A stretch of DNA of 64,000 bases from Paenibacillus glucanolyticus NBRC 15330 (GCF_004000885.1 NZ_BIMC01000020.1:54087-118086); one strand, 5' to 3'. Shown: positions 34,237-44,184, numbered from the stretch's first letter. The notes: generated by a model from the sequence alone, not told the origin. Numbers and translations: made by a program.

Positions 34237-35520
34237 TCAATTGGCTAAATCAAGCGGTTTGGGCACAGGAGACTGACGATAGATCTGTGCACCTAAACCT
34301 TGGAACATGTTTTCAATACGATCATAACCGCGATCAATATGGTGAACTTGCTCCACCACGGTCGTTCCCTGCGCGGCCAAACCGGCAATGACGAGCGCCG
34401 CTCCAGCCCGAAGATCGGTTGCCTCCACAGTGGCTCCGTAAATCCTCTGAACACCGCGTATAAACGCATAGTTCAGATCCGTGGAGATGTCAGCTCCCAT
34501 GCGGGAGAGTTCCTCCACATGTTTGAACCGTCCCTCAAATACCGTTTCTTTCATAACACTAAATCCATCGGCCAAGGACAACAAGACCATGACCTGGGAC
34601 TGCAAATCGGTCGGGAAAGAAGGATAAGGCGAAGTCACAATTCGTTCAACAGCTTTGGGACGGCTCATACAGCTTATGTTTATTATATCATTGCATACAC
34701 TGGTTTGAACACCGGCGCGCTTCAGCACATGTATAAGAGAAGTTAAATGAGAGGGATTGGTCTTTGTAAGCGTAACACTTCCCCGGGTGACGGCGGCTGC
34801 AATCATAACGGTTCCCGCTACGATCCGATCCGGTATGATCTCATACTCGCAAGGCGTAAGACGCTCCACGCCGTGGATCGTAATCGTATCCGTTCCGGCA
34901 CCGATAATGTTGGCCCCCATCTTGTTCAGGAAATGCTGAAGGTCTTGAATTTCAGGCTCTCTGGCTGCATTGGTGAGCACCGTTGTGCCAAGTGCCGTTG
35001 CTGCTGCCATCATGATATTCTCCGTTGCCCCTACGCTGGCAAAATCCAGATGAATATCCGTTCCGATCAATCGGCTTGCTCTGCAATGGATTTTATCGTT
35101 GCTCTCCTCGATTTCCGCACCCAGTGCCTGCAATCCCTGAAGGTGGAGGTCGATCTTGCGTTCCCCGATCGCACAGCCCCCGGGCTGATAGATCGTCACT
35201 TCACCAAAACGGGCCAGCAGAGGTCCCATCAAAAAGATGGAGGATCGCATCTGCTTCATTAAATCTTCCGGGACATGAAACGAATTGGCAGACGAGGTAT
35301 CCACGGTAACCGTCTCCAGCTCATGCTTGCATTTGGAGCCAAGACGCCCAAGAATGCTTAGCATCACTTCAATATCCAGCAGATGCGGGACATTGCTTAA
35401 TCTTACAGTCCCTTCTGCAAGAAGACTTGCTGCTAGAATAGGTAAAGCTGCATTTTTTGCTCCATGGATACGTATGGTTCCTGATAGGGGCCTTCCACCC
35501 TCAATCACCAATTTGTCCAA
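34237..35520 (-). CDS. murA: UDP-N-acetylglucosamine 1-carboxyvinyltransferase
   Basis: 427 residues from TTG 35520 with GGAGGTGATACA directly before it. It transfers enolpyruvate from PEP to UDP-GlcNAc, the first committed step of peptidoglycan synthesis. K22/N23 (HGAKNAALPI) and the catalytic cysteine C116 in PGGCAIGERKIDLHL are present, so the enzyme should be sensitive to fosfomycin. Its place between murB and divIB is where B. subtilis has no murA but several other Firmicutes do. A second copy (murAB type) may exist elsewhere. Confidence 0.96.
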   Translation of the reverse strand: MDKLVIEGGRPLSGTIRIHGAKNAALPILAASLLAEGTVRLSNVPHLLDIEVMLSILGRLGSKCKHELETVTVDTSSANSFHVPEDLMKQMRSSIFLMGPLLARFGEVTIYQPGGCAIGERKIDLHLQGLQALGAEIEESNDKIHCRASRLIGTDIHLDFASVGATENIMMAAATALGTTVLTNAAREPEIQDLQHFLNKMGANIIGAGTDTITIHGVERLTPCEYEIIPDRIVAGTVMIAAAVTRGSVTLTKTNPSHLTSLIHVLKRAGVQTSVCNDIINISCMSRPKAVERIVTSPYPSFPTDLQSQVMVLLSLADGFSVMKETVFEGRFKHVEELSRMGADISTDLNYAFIRGVQRIYGATVEATDLRAGAALVIAGLAAQGTTVVEQVHHIDRGYDRIENMFQGLGAQIYRQSPVPKPLDLAN

Positions 35521-35536
35521 TGTATCACCTCCGAGT

Positions 35537-36442
35537 TTACCGCTCGCCCAGAACGTACACCTCAGGCACCATATGAATTCCGTTCTTCTCTGAGATGGTT
35601 TCCTTGATGCGTTCCATCAAAGCGAGCACGTCCTCTGCTGTCGCTTGACCGGTGTTCTCAATGAAATTGGCATGCTGTAAAGAAACTTCTGCGCCCCCGA
35701 TCCGCAGGCCCTTGAGGCCAGCAGCCTCAATCAACCTTGCGGCATGGTCGCCAGGCGGGTTGCGGAATACACTGCCTGCCGTTGCGGATTGGAGCGGCTG
35801 TGTACGCCGGCGACGGTCCTTGTAAGAGGCCATAACAGCTGAAATTTCTTTGCGGTCTCCTTGACGGAGCCCAAATACCGCTTCAGTCACAATCCCTTTT
35901 CTTTCATGCAGAATGGAGTGTCGGTAATCAAACGCCATATCTTTCGCAGCATACGTAACCAATTCCCCTGTTTCCAGTACAATGTCAGCGGACTTGAATA
36001 TGCGTGACACATCAGACCCATGGGCGCCTGCATTCATGTAAACGGCACCTCCAACTGACCCAGGAATACCTCCGGCAAACTCAAGACCGGCTAATCCTTG
36101 TTTTCCGGCCAGAACACTGAGTTTGACAAAAGACAGACTACCGCCTGCAGTTACTGTCTCTCCGTCAAAATGAAGCTCCTCAAATCCCTGGCCCAGCTTG
36201 ATGACCGCTCCCCTAATGCCTTTATCGGCAACTAACATGTTTGAACCGCGCCCGAGTTGCGTCCAATGAATACGATGGGCATGGAGAAGAGTGACCAGTT
36301 CCTTGAGCTGTTCCTTGTTCTCAGGAATAATCAGGCAATCGGCTGGTCCGCCTATTTTCCACGTCGTATATTTTGCCAGCGGTTCATTCCATAACACGGC
36401 TCCGACATTGGCTTCAGATAGTAGCGATTTCCACTGCTGCAT
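35537..36442 (-). CDS. murB: UDP-N-acetylenolpyruvoylglucosamine reductase
   Basis: 301 residues from ATG 36442 with GGGAGG 9 bases upstream; the frame's extension to 36475 overlaps a hairpin and is not used. It reduces the enolpyruvate with NADPH and FAD to give UDP-MurNAc. FAD-binding TTWKIGGPADCLIIP, GAVYMNAGAHGSDVS and the substrate motif AGSVFRNPPGDHAARLIEAAG are present, and the terminal glutamate is in PEVYVLGE. It is separated from murG by a terminator-like hairpin. Confidence 0.96.
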   Translation of the reverse strand: MQQWKSLLSEANVGAVLWNEPLAKYTTWKIGGPADCLIIPENKEQLKELVTLLHAHRIHWTQLGRGSNMLVADKGIRGAVIKLGQGFEELHFDGETVTAGGSLSFVKLSVLAGKQGLAGLEFAGGIPGSVGGAVYMNAGAHGSDVSRIFKSADIVLETGELVTYAAKDMAFDYRHSILHERKGIVTEAVFGLRQGDRKEISAVMASYKDRRRRTQPLQSATAGSVFRNPPGDHAARLIEAAGLKGLRIGGAEVSLQHANFIENTGQATAEDVLALMERIKETISEKNGIHMVPEVYVLGER

Positions 36443-36472
36443 TTTAAATAAACCTCCCTTGACTTTCAAAAC

Positions 36473-36516
36473 CAAAAGGCCATTCCTTCAGCTTAAGCTT
36501 AACGAAGGAGATGGCC
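36473..36516 (-). terminator. Terminator-like hairpin between murG and murB
   Basis: GGCCAT and TCCTTC (minus 36516–36504, with one extra C) pair with GAAGGA and ATGGCC (36489–36478), followed by TTTTGGTTTT. It lies 90 bases after murG and 35 before murB. The tail is interrupted, so termination may be partial. Confidence 0.6.
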
Positions 36517-36606
36517 GCTGTCAGTAATGCCGGCCTCATGGGTGTGTCACGATTATAGAGTATCTTATGTCAGGCTCCATAGGTGTGTGACAATCGCCCA
36601 GCCGTT

Positions 36607-37716
36607 TTAGCGTTTGCCGGTTAACCGGCGGATTTCTTCGACCATAACGGCAGCCGAATCCGGTTTGCCAAGCTTTTTCGAAGCGGCCGACATCGTCTCT
36701 CTGGTCGAGCGACTGGTCATAATCCCCTCAAGCTTTCCAAACAGCGTTTCTGCCGTTAAATCCTTTTCAAGTATCATGCTGGATGCGCCCGCTTCTTCCA
36801 ACTGCCTTGCATTCGCCTCCTGATGGTTGTTGGTAACGTTTGGAGAAGGTATAAGTACAGATGGAATACCAAGCGACGTGATCTCAGCCAGGAACGATGC
36901 CCCGGCACGATTCACGATCAGCGAAGTGGCCGCAAGCACTTCCGGCATATTATGAATGTAAGGCATGATATGAAGATGATTAGGCATCGTGCCGAGCTGC
37001 GCTAAAATGGATTCCCGCGTATTCTCGAAATACGTATCCCCTGTTACGAACACAAAATGCACGCCAGGCAGCTTATGAAGAAACGGCGCCATGCCAATCA
37101 TGGCGTTATTGATCGCCTTGGCCCCACGACTTCCTCCAACGATAAGAACGACTTGGGCTTCCATCGGGATGCCAAGCGTAGCAAATCCACGTTCACGATT
37201 GGCGGTTAATACCGTTGTCGCGCGTGGATTCCCTGTATAAACCGTTCTTTTGGCTTTAGGAAAAGAGGATTCCGAACCTTCAAAGCTGACCGCGACCGTG
37301 TCCGCATAACGGCTGAGGAACTGGTTGGTTAGCCCCGGTATCGCATTCTGCTCATGAATCATGGTCGGTATGCCGAGCTTGGCGGCTGCATAAACCACCG
37401 GACCGCATACATATCCGCCTGTACCGATCACGACATCGGGCTTGAACTCTCTCAGCAATGCCTTGGATCGCTTCACGCCTTTGAAGAAACGCATAATCGT
37501 TTTGACGTTATCAAACGACAGCTTGCGCCGGAACCCGGTGATGTCAATGCTCTCAAATGGCAGCTTCTCTTGGGGCACCAGTTTGCTTTCGAGGCCGCGC
37601 TGGCCTCCAATATATAAAAACTCCGTCTTCGGATCTTCCTTCTCACATTGTCTTGCTATGGCAACGGCGGGGTAAATATGTCCCCCCGTTCCGCCGCCGG
37701 TCAATACGACACGCAT
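36607..37716 (-). CDS. murG: MurG N-acetylglucosaminyltransferase
   Basis: 369 residues from ATG 37716 (GAGGTG 6 bases upstream). A GT-B fold transferase: GGGTGGHIYPAVAIA at the N-terminus, GSRGAKAIN near 190 and NRAGASFLAEI near 270 bind UDP-GlcNAc. It adds GlcNAc to lipid I to form lipid II on the inner face of the membrane. It starts 5 bases after the spoVE stop. There is a hairpin between it and murB. Confidence 0.97.
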   Translation of the reverse strand: MRVVLTGGGTGGHIYPAVAIARQCEKEDPKTEFLYIGGQRGLESKLVPQEKLPFESIDITGFRRKLSFDNVKTIMRFFKGVKRSKALLREFKPDVVIGTGGYVCGPVVYAAAKLGIPTMIHEQNAIPGLTNQFLSRYADTVAVSFEGSESSFPKAKRTVYTGNPRATTVLTANRERGFATLGIPMEAQVVLIVGGSRGAKAINNAMIGMAPFLHKLPGVHFVFVTGDTYFENTRESILAQLGTMPNHLHIMPYIHNMPEVLAATSLIVNRAGASFLAEITSLGIPSVLIPSPNVTNNHQEANARQLEEAGASSMILEKDLTAETLFGKLEGIMTSRSTRETMSAASKKLGKPDSAAVMVEEIRRLTGKR

Positions 37717-37721
37717 ACCCT

Positions 37722-38819
37722 TCACCTCGCATAACGGGAAATATTTAATAGAATGCCAAGGGCCGTCAGCATCAGTGTCAGTGAACTGCCCCCGTAACTG
37801 ATGAGCGGCAGCGTAATTCCTGTCACCGGCATCAAGCCGATAACCACACCGATATTGATCACGACCTGGATGGCGACCATGCCTACGATCCCTACAGCCA
37901 GCAGGCTGCCAAAGCTATCCGGTACGGTCATGGCCACTCTCATGCCCCGCCACACCAAGGCAGCAAACAAGAGCAGTACGATGAGGCCGCCAATAAACCC
38001 GAGTTCTTCAGCCAGGATCGAGAATATAAAGTCAGTCTGCGGCTCAGGCACATAAGCGTACTTCTGACGGCTCATGCCAAGACCGAGTCCACCAAGACCG
38101 CCCGGCCCAATCGCATAAAGAGATTGAATAATCTGATAGCCTGCACCAAGCGGGTCAGACCAAGGATCCAGAAACCCGGTAATCCGCTTCAGCCGGTACG
38201 GAGCTGCCAGAATCAAGCCTATGAAGCCTGCTATTCCGCCTAAAGCAAGGAAGCCCAGATGCTTCATCCGTGCCCCTGCGGTGAATACGATCATCATCGC
38301 AGCCCCCAGCATGACGGCTCCTGTCCCCAGATCCGGCTGCAGCATAATCAGTCCAAATGCCAGTCCAATCAAACCAAGGGGCGGCAGAAGTCCCTTCGTA
38401 AACGACGTAATATCGTAGTCCTGTTTACTGAGCCAGCGCGATAGAAACAGAATCATACCGAGTTTCATAAATTCAGAGGGCTGAATGCCAAATGAGCTGA
38501 TGCCAAGCCAGCTTCTGGCCCCGCCGCGCACAACGCCGACACCCGGAATAAGAACGATAACAAGGAGGAAAAAGCAGGCCAGAAGCGCAAGCTTGCTATA
38601 CTTCTTCCAGACCCGGAAGTCAATCTTGGATGTGAAATACATCGCAGCAAGGCCCAGACAGGCAAAAAACAGCTGACGCTTCACAAAATAAAATTTATCG
38701 CCATAGTCATGAAAAGCGAGCACGGAGCCCGCGCTGTATACCATGACGATTCCGATGGCCAGCAGGGCCAAAATACAGATAAGCAGCCACAGATCGGGCG
38801 CCTGGCGGTTCTTGTTCAT
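37722..38819 (-). CDS. spoVE: SEDS glycosyltransferase SpoVE/FtsW
   Basis: 365 residues with ten predicted membrane helices. The conserved SEDS loop has GYQIIQSLYAIGPGGLGGLGLGMSRQK, YVPEPQTDFIFSILAEELGFIG with the catalytic aspartate and the last PLISYGGSS. SEDS proteins polymerise glycan strands from lipid II with a partner PBP. This gene is in the position of B. subtilis spoVE (spore cortex), while division FtsW is elsewhere there; with no other SEDS gene in the cluster, a role in vegetative division cannot be excluded. The partner PBP could be either of the two PASTA proteins encoded here. Confidence 0.9.
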   Translation of the reverse strand: MNKNRQAPDLWLLICILALLAIGIVMVYSAGSVLAFHDYGDKFYFVKRQLFFACLGLAAMYFTSKIDFRVWKKYSKLALLACFFLLVIVLIPGVGVVRGGARSWLGISSFGIQPSEFMKLGMILFLSRWLSKQDYDITSFTKGLLPPLGLIGLAFGLIMLQPDLGTGAVMLGAAMMIVFTAGARMKHLGFLALGGIAGFIGLILAAPYRLKRITGFLDPWSDPLGAGYQIIQSLYAIGPGGLGGLGLGMSRQKYAYVPEPQTDFIFSILAEELGFIGGLIVLLLFAALVWRGMRVAMTVPDSFGSLLAVGIVGMVAIQVVINIGVVIGLMPVTGITLPLISYGGSSLTLMLTALGILLNISRYAR

Positions 38820-38868
38820 GGAAAGGCCACCTCGTACATCCTTAGTAGGGGCTTATCCACCCCCCTAC

Positions 38869-40308
38869 TTAAAGGTTATGCACCGCCTCTTTAAAAATGC
38901 TTCCTCGTACCTCAAAGGAAGGAAACATGTCCCAGCTCGCACATGCGGGAGATAGAAGAACAATGTCTCCGCTCTCCGCAAGTTCAGAAGCTTTCCGGAC
39001 AGCCGAGGTCAAGGTTGCGGCGGCGTCCTTCCCATTATCGACGAGTATGATGTCCTTTAATCCCGCTTTGGCTGCAGCATTCGCGATTTTCTCCTTCGTT
39101 TCGCCAATCAGTACGACAGCTTTCACCCTTCCTTGCATGGAAGGAACCAAATCCTCGTAATCCGAACCCCGATCAAGCCCGCCTGCAATCAATATGATAG
39201 GTTCTTTGAAAGAAGTCAGAGCCATATTCGTTGCTTTGGAGTTGGTTGCCTTGGAGTTGTTGTAATAGGAAATGCCCTGAAGCTCGGCAACAAATTCAAG
39301 ACGGTGCTCGACACTGCGGAAGCTGGACAAAGCACCTTCCAACTGATCAGGCGCAACTCCGGCCGCAATGGCGATCGCACAAGCAGCTAAGGCATTATCC
39401 ACATTGAATCTCCCAGGCAGTCCGATGTTCTCCACACGGATGATCTCATGCGTAAAACCTTCACCGTCTGTATAAATAATGGTGCGCCCTACATCACCCT
39501 CATCTTCATCCGAATCCTGCGAACCCGGAGCATACGGCGTCGAAAGGTAAACCCCTTCGCGAAGGCTCTCAGTCATCGAGAAAGGAATAATGCGCGCCTT
39601 GATATACGGGACAAGATTTCTGCACACGGGATCATCCCAATTGAGCACAGCGGTATCATCCGCAGTCTGATTGGCAAACAGCCTGGCCTTGGAGGAGATA
39701 TAATCGTCCATTCCGCCATGGTAATCCAGATGTGTCTCCGCAATGTTGAGAAGACAAGCAATGCGCGGCCGGAACTCCTCTGTTCCTTTTAATTGAAAAC
39801 TACTCAGCTCTACAACCATCCAGTTGTCCGGAGTTGCTTCCGCAGCTGCCTCGGACAGAGGCGTGCCGATATTTCCGGCTACAATCGGTGACAGTCCTGC
39901 GCTCTCCAGCAGCTTGCCCACCCAAGTTGTTGTCGTTGTCTTGCCATTGGAGCCCGTGATCCCTATGATCGGCGCTTCACACAGGTGATAGGCCACCTCG
40001 ACTTCTGTCACAATCGGTATCTCCAGCTCAAGCGCCTTCCGGACAGGAGGGACGGAATACGGAATCCCGGGATTTTTGACAAGAAGCGCCACACCGGGAT
40101 CAATCAGGTCATCGGGATGTCCACCACAAATAACAGAAATACCCAAAGCCTCGAGCTCCGAAGCTTCAGGACACTGTTCTCTTTCCTTTCTATCGTTAAC
40201 GATGACAGAGGCTCCGGCCTGATGCAGTACCTTAGCTACCTGCACTCCGCTTCTGGCCAAACCCAGCACAACGACTTTTTTATCCCGATAATCATCTAGC
40301 TGCTTCAT
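38869..40308 (-). CDS. murD: UDP-MurNAc-L-alanine:D-glutamate ligase
   Basis: 479 residues. It adds D-Glu to UDP-MurNAc-L-Ala with ATP. The ligase P-loop GITGSNGKTTTT is at about 116–127 and the N-terminal Rossmann-like domain begins KVVVLGLARSGVQVAKVL. HLDYHGGMDDYISSKARLF and the NSKATN motif near 340 complete the Mur-ligase set. The acidic insert around DSDEDEGDVG is unusual in length. It lies 3 bases after mraY and before spoVE. Confidence 0.96.
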   Translation of the reverse strand: MKQLDDYRDKKVVVLGLARSGVQVAKVLHQAGASVIVNDRKEREQCPEASELEALGISVICGGHPDDLIDPGVALLVKNPGIPYSVPPVRKALELEIPIVTEVEVAYHLCEAPIIGITGSNGKTTTTTWVGKLLESAGLSPIVAGNIGTPLSEAAAEATPDNWMVVELSSFQLKGTEEFRPRIACLLNIAETHLDYHGGMDDYISSKARLFANQTADDTAVLNWDDPVCRNLVPYIKARIIPFSMTESLREGVYLSTPYAPGSQDSDEDEGDVGRTIIYTDGEGFTHEIIRVENIGLPGRFNVDNALAACAIAIAAGVAPDQLEGALSSFRSVEHRLEFVAELQGISYYNNSKATNSKATNMALTSFKEPIILIAGGLDRGSDYEDLVPSMQGRVKAVVLIGETKEKIANAAAKAGLKDIILVDNGKDAAATLTSAVRKASELAESGDIVLLSPACASWDMFPSFEVRGSIFKEAVHNL

Positions 40309-40311
40309 ATG

Positions 40312-41277
40312 TTACAACCCCTTGTTGATATAAAGTCCAAGTCCCGCAAGTATCAGTCCCACGGCCCAAAATGTAATGACTACGCGCCACTCCGACCATC
40401 CGGACAATTCGTAATGGTGATGGATCGGGCTCATTTTGAATATACGCTTGCCTCTGGTTTTGAATGAGGCAACCTGAAGCACGACCGACAGCATCTCTAT
40501 GACGAATACCCCGCCGACAATCAGGAATAGCAGCTCGCTCTTGGTTACGATGGCAATCGCACCAATAGCCCCTCCGATTCCCAGAGATCCCGTATCTCCC
40601 ATAAACACCTTTGCGGGGTGTGCGTTAAAGACGAGGAAGCCCAGCACCGCACCGATCATCGCCGCCGCGCAGAATGCCGCTGCAAACGAGGTCGACTGGA
40701 TGGCTACAATCGCATAGGCTCCAAAAGCAATCGCACTGACACCGGACAGCAGACCGTCCAATCCGTCCGTGAAGTTGACGGCATTGCTGATGGCAAGCAT
40801 CATGATGACGATAAACGGATAGTAGAACCAAGGTCCCCAGTCAAAGGACCAGTCGATGCCCGGCACACTGATAGCAGTGCTATGTCCATTGGAGATCAGC
40901 AGCCAGCACATAATACCGGAAAACAGAAGCTGTCCAAACAGCTTCTGCCGGGCCGTGAGTCCTAATGATCTGCGAAATACGATCTTAATATAATCGTCAA
41001 GAAATCCGATCAACCCGAAGCCGAGTGTCGCTACGATCAGCACGTAGAAATCCGTATCGACAGGCGAGAATTTAATATAAGTCAGCGTAAAAGCAAGCAG
41101 GATGACTACGCCGCCCATCGTTGGCGTCCCCGCTTTTTTCAAGTGGCTCTGTGGTCCGTCGTCCCGGACCTGCTGGCCGAACTTCATCCGCCGCAGCAGC
41201 GGAATGAGAAGCGGAGCCGAAATTACCGCAAGTATAAACGCTACACCGATCGTCAGTAACAGCAGTTGAAAGTCCAT
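40312..41277 (-). CDS. mraY: Phospho-MurNAc-pentapeptide transferase
   Basis: 321 residues, ten predicted membrane helices. It moves phospho-MurNAc-pentapeptide to undecaprenyl phosphate, making lipid I. The motifs DDGPQSHLKKAGTPTMGG, FLDDYIKI and NAVNFTDGLDGLL carry the catalytic aspartates, and HHHYELSGWSE is the last cytosolic signature. A GGGGGTGAGCTG site precedes the ATG, overlapping the murF end region. It lies between murF and murD. Confidence 0.97.
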   Translation of the reverse strand: MDFQLLLLTIGVAFILAVISAPLLIPLLRRMKFGQQVRDDGPQSHLKKAGTPTMGGVVILLAFTLTYIKFSPVDTDFYVLIVATLGFGLIGFLDDYIKIVFRRSLGLTARQKLFGQLLFSGIMCWLLISNGHSTAISVPGIDWSFDWGPWFYYPFIVIMMLAISNAVNFTDGLDGLLSGVSAIAFGAYAIVAIQSTSFAAAFCAAAMIGAVLGFLVFNAHPAKVFMGDTGSLGIGGAIGAIAIVTKSELLFLIVGGVFVIEMLSVVLQVASFKTRGKRIFKMSPIHHHYELSGWSEWRVVITFWAVGLILAGLGLYINKGL

Positions 41278-41281
41278 CAGC

Positions 41282-42700
41282 TCACCCCCTCACTCCGTTG
41301 TTGCCGCCAGGCAGGGCCTTCAAAGCATCGACCACGTGCTCCAGCCTCATCCCGCGCGAGGCTTTCACTAATACGATATCCTTCTCGGATACGTGCTCAA
41401 GCACAGATGCAATCAGCTTCTCTTTATCGGTGAAGGAAAGCACGGCCCCATCAGGGAAGCGCAGCTTTGCTCTCTCCGCCGTATGAACCGACAGCGGCCC
41501 GTAGGTAAACACAAGATCCGCATTGTCCGGAGATAAATAGTCTCCTATCTCCGCATGGAACTCCTCTTCCCGCTGACCAAGTTCCAGCATGTCCCCGAGA
41601 ACGGCGATCCGTTTGCGATAGCCTTTCATATCGCCCAGCACATCCACAGCCGCCTTGACCGCCGTCGGACTTGAATTATAGGCATCGTTCAGCACAGTAA
41701 CCCCAAACGGGGTCTCCACCGCTTCAATCCGCATGCTGGACAGCTTCAAATTGGCAAACCCGCTGCGAATGGCTTCATCGCCGATGCCCAAATGAGCGGC
41801 AACCGCCATCGCCGCGAGCGCGTTAACCACGTTGTGACGCCCGAGAAGCGGCAGGCTGAAGCCTTCTCCTGCATGTCGGTTCGACGTGAAGATGATGCCT
41901 CTGGCATGAAACATCAATCCAGTTGGGTAATCGTCGTTAGTCTCCTGATTCCCAAACGTAAAGGTGTTCAACCCCTCCGGCTTCACCGTAGACTCTTCCG
42001 CAAGCACCTGATCGATCAACGGTTCGTCTCCATGGTAGATCAGCAATCCGCCTGGCTTCATGCCGCTGATGATCTCCAGCTTGGCGCGAGCGATTTCTTC
42101 CCGGGAACCGAGCTGCAGCATATGGGCTTCGCCAATATTGGTAATCACGGTCATATCCGGGCGTGCTATGGTCGAGAGCAGTTCGATCTCATGCCGTCCA
42201 CTCATACCCATCTCAAGCACGATGATGTCGGTATCTTCTTTCATGGCCAGTACGGTCAGCGGAAGTCCGATATGGTTGTTGTAATTGCCTTGTGTCTTGT
42301 GCACTTTATACGTGGTCTCTAGCAGCGCAGACACCATGTCCTTAACCGTGGTTTTACCATTGCTGCCGGTAATTCCGACTACCTTCGCACTGGTCTCCGA
42401 TAAATACGCCGCAGCCAGCGATTGAAGCGCCGTCAATGTATCCTCAACGAGAATGAGCGGCAGATCGGGAACAGGCTGATGATCCCGCTGCCAGAACGCC
42501 GCGCCCGCTCCGCTTGCAAGCACGCTTTCGGCGAACTCGTGTCCGTCAAACTTCTCGCCCACAATCGGAACAAACAGATTGCCGGGCTGTATGGTTCGGG
42601 AGTCAGTACCGACTCCTTTAATGATGATGTTGGCATCTTGGTTACGTGAGAGCGTGCCGCCGCACAGGTCGGCGATGCTCTTTAATGATTTATGGATCAC
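41282..42700 (-). CDS. murF: UDP-MurNAc-tripeptide:D-Ala-D-Ala ligase
   Basis: 472 residues, starting at GTG, which overlaps the murE stop (GTGA) and has AAGGGG upstream. The P-loop GITGSNGKTTVK is at 109–120, and the YNSSPTAVKAA and DMLELGQREEEFH stretches are typical of MurF. It adds D-Ala-D-Ala, completing the pentapeptide. In B. subtilis murF lies outside the dcw cluster (with ddl); here it is between murE and mraY, an order seen in Paenibacillus and many other bacteria. Confidence 0.95.
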   Translation of the reverse strand: MIHKSLKSIADLCGGTLSRNQDANIIIKGVGTDSRTIQPGNLFVPIVGEKFDGHEFAESVLASGAGAAFWQRDHQPVPDLPLILVEDTLTALQSLAAAYLSETSAKVVGITGSNGKTTVKDMVSALLETTYKVHKTQGNYNNHIGLPLTVLAMKEDTDIIVLEMGMSGRHEIELLSTIARPDMTVITNIGEAHMLQLGSREEIARAKLEIISGMKPGGLLIYHGDEPLIDQVLAEESTVKPEGLNTFTFGNQETNDDYPTGLMFHARGIIFTSNRHAGEGFSLPLLGRHNVVNALAAMAVAAHLGIGDEAIRSGFANLKLSSMRIEAVETPFGVTVLNDAYNSSPTAVKAAVDVLGDMKGYRKRIAVLGDMLELGQREEEFHAEIGDYLSPDNADLVFTYGPLSVHTAERAKLRFPDGAVLSFTDKEKLIASVLEHVSEKDIVLVKASRGMRLEHVVDALKALPGGNNGVRG

Positions 42701-44184
42701 TTTTGTCTGCCCCTTATCGCGTCTTTGGCTACGATGCGGTCGTCAAAATCAAGCACTTCGCCCGCAATCAGCTGGTAGGTCTCATGACCTTTCCCCGCAA
42801 TCAATACTACATCGCCCGGGCTTGCCATTTCAATAGCCTTTTCAATCGCCTTCCTGCGATCAACAATGAGATTGTAGCTTTCTGCTGCCACTCCGTCCTC
42901 AATCAAGCCGGCTTCGATATCCTTCAGAATCAAATCCGGGTCCTCGGTACGCGGGTTATCGGAAGTCACCAATACAACATCGCTATATTTCGCGGCAATT
43001 TTGCCCATGATCGGACGCTTGGTTCGATCCCGGTCACCACCGCAGCCGAATACCGTGAGCACACGGCCTTCCGCGAATTCATTAACGGTACGAAGCACGT
43101 TTTCGAGACCGTCCGGCGTATGCGCATAATCCACGATTACAGCGTACGGCTGGCCCTCATCCACAACCTCCACGCGTCCATCCACTCCGGGAACGGACTC
43201 CAGGCTGCTCTTGATGTCCTCAAGCGGCACGCCCTCGAGAAGCGCTGCAGCGATGGCTGCCATCGCGTTATATACATTGAACTTCCCTACCATGCGAATC
43301 GAAATATCTGCGCTGCCACGGAATGTGTCCACATGGAACGAGGTGCCTTGAGCAGTGATCGATATGTTGCTGGCCCGCACATCCGCATCTTCTCCCAAAC
43401 CGTAAGTAATTACTTCGGCAGCGGTAATCTTCGCAAAATAAGCGGAAGCATCATCATCCGCATTCAATACTGCATATTTGCGCGATTTTTCATCCTTGGC
43501 AAAAGCGTTGCCCAGCCGGGAGAAAAATAACCCTTTCGCTCCGCGGTACTCTTCCATGGTGTGGTGATAGTCCAGATGATCCTGCGTCAGATTCGTGAAT
43601 ATGGCGGTCCGGAAATCCGTCCCCTTCACCCGGCCCTGCTCAAGTGCATGCGAGGATACCTCCATCACACAGCACTCGGTGCCTGCGTTAGCCATGTCGT
43701 TTAAGTAACGCTGAAGCTCCAGTGCCTCCGGTGTCGTTCTCGGCATCGGGAAAGACTGATTGCCGTATTTCATCTGAATCGTTCCGATCAGTCCGGTCTT
43801 CAGGCCGTGGTCGTTCATGATCGTCTCAATCAAATACGTTGTAGTGGTCTTGCCGTTCGTTCCGGTTACACCGATCATCTTCATGCGGGCGCTCGGCTGA
43901 TCGAAAAAGGTGTTAGCCAAGCCTGCCATCGCAAACCGGCTGTCTTTTACGATAACCTGCGGAAGATCAACCTCGAGCTTACGCTCAACGACGAGTGCGG
44001 CTGCGCCTTTCTCCGCGGCCTGGGCAGCAAACAGATGTCCATCTACCGTATGACCCGGCAAACAAATGAACAAATCCCCCGGCTTCACTTGTCTGGAGTC
44101 TGTTTCAATCCCCGTAATTTCAACATCTCCGGATCCATCGATCACAGCAGCAGCCAACACGGATGATAATTGCTTCAATTTCAT
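42697..44184 (-). CDS. murE: UDP-MurNAc-tripeptide synthetase (meso-diaminopimelate-adding)
   Basis: 495 residues. The ATP loop GVTGTNGKTTTT is at 105–116. The DNPR motif at 409–412 (SDNPRTEDP) marks specificity for meso-diaminopimelate rather than lysine, so the wall is of the A1-gamma type, and dapL in this window supplies its precursor. AGCC.. the ribosome site AGAGGGATAACA precedes the ATG. It follows spoVD by 60 bases. Confidence 0.97.
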   Translation of the reverse strand: MKLKQLSSVLAAAVIDGSGDVEITGIETDSRQVKPGDLFICLPGHTVDGHLFAAQAAEKGAAALVVERKLEVDLPQVIVKDSRFAMAGLANTFFDQPSARMKMIGVTGTNGKTTTTYLIETIMNDHGLKTGLIGTIQMKYGNQSFPMPRTTPEALELQRYLNDMANAGTECCVMEVSSHALEQGRVKGTDFRTAIFTNLTQDHLDYHHTMEEYRGAKGLFFSRLGNAFAKDEKSRKYAVLNADDDASAYFAKITAAEVITYGLGEDADVRASNISITAQGTSFHVDTFRGSADISIRMVGKFNVYNAMAAIAAALLEGVPLEDIKSSLESVPGVDGRVEVVDEGQPYAVIVDYAHTPDGLENVLRTVNEFAEGRVLTVFGCGGDRDRTKRPIMGKIAAKYSDVVLVTSDNPRTEDPDLILKDIEAGLIEDGVAAESYNLIVDRRKAIEKAIEMASPGDVVLIAGKGHETYQLIAGEVLDFDDRIVAKDAIRGRQK

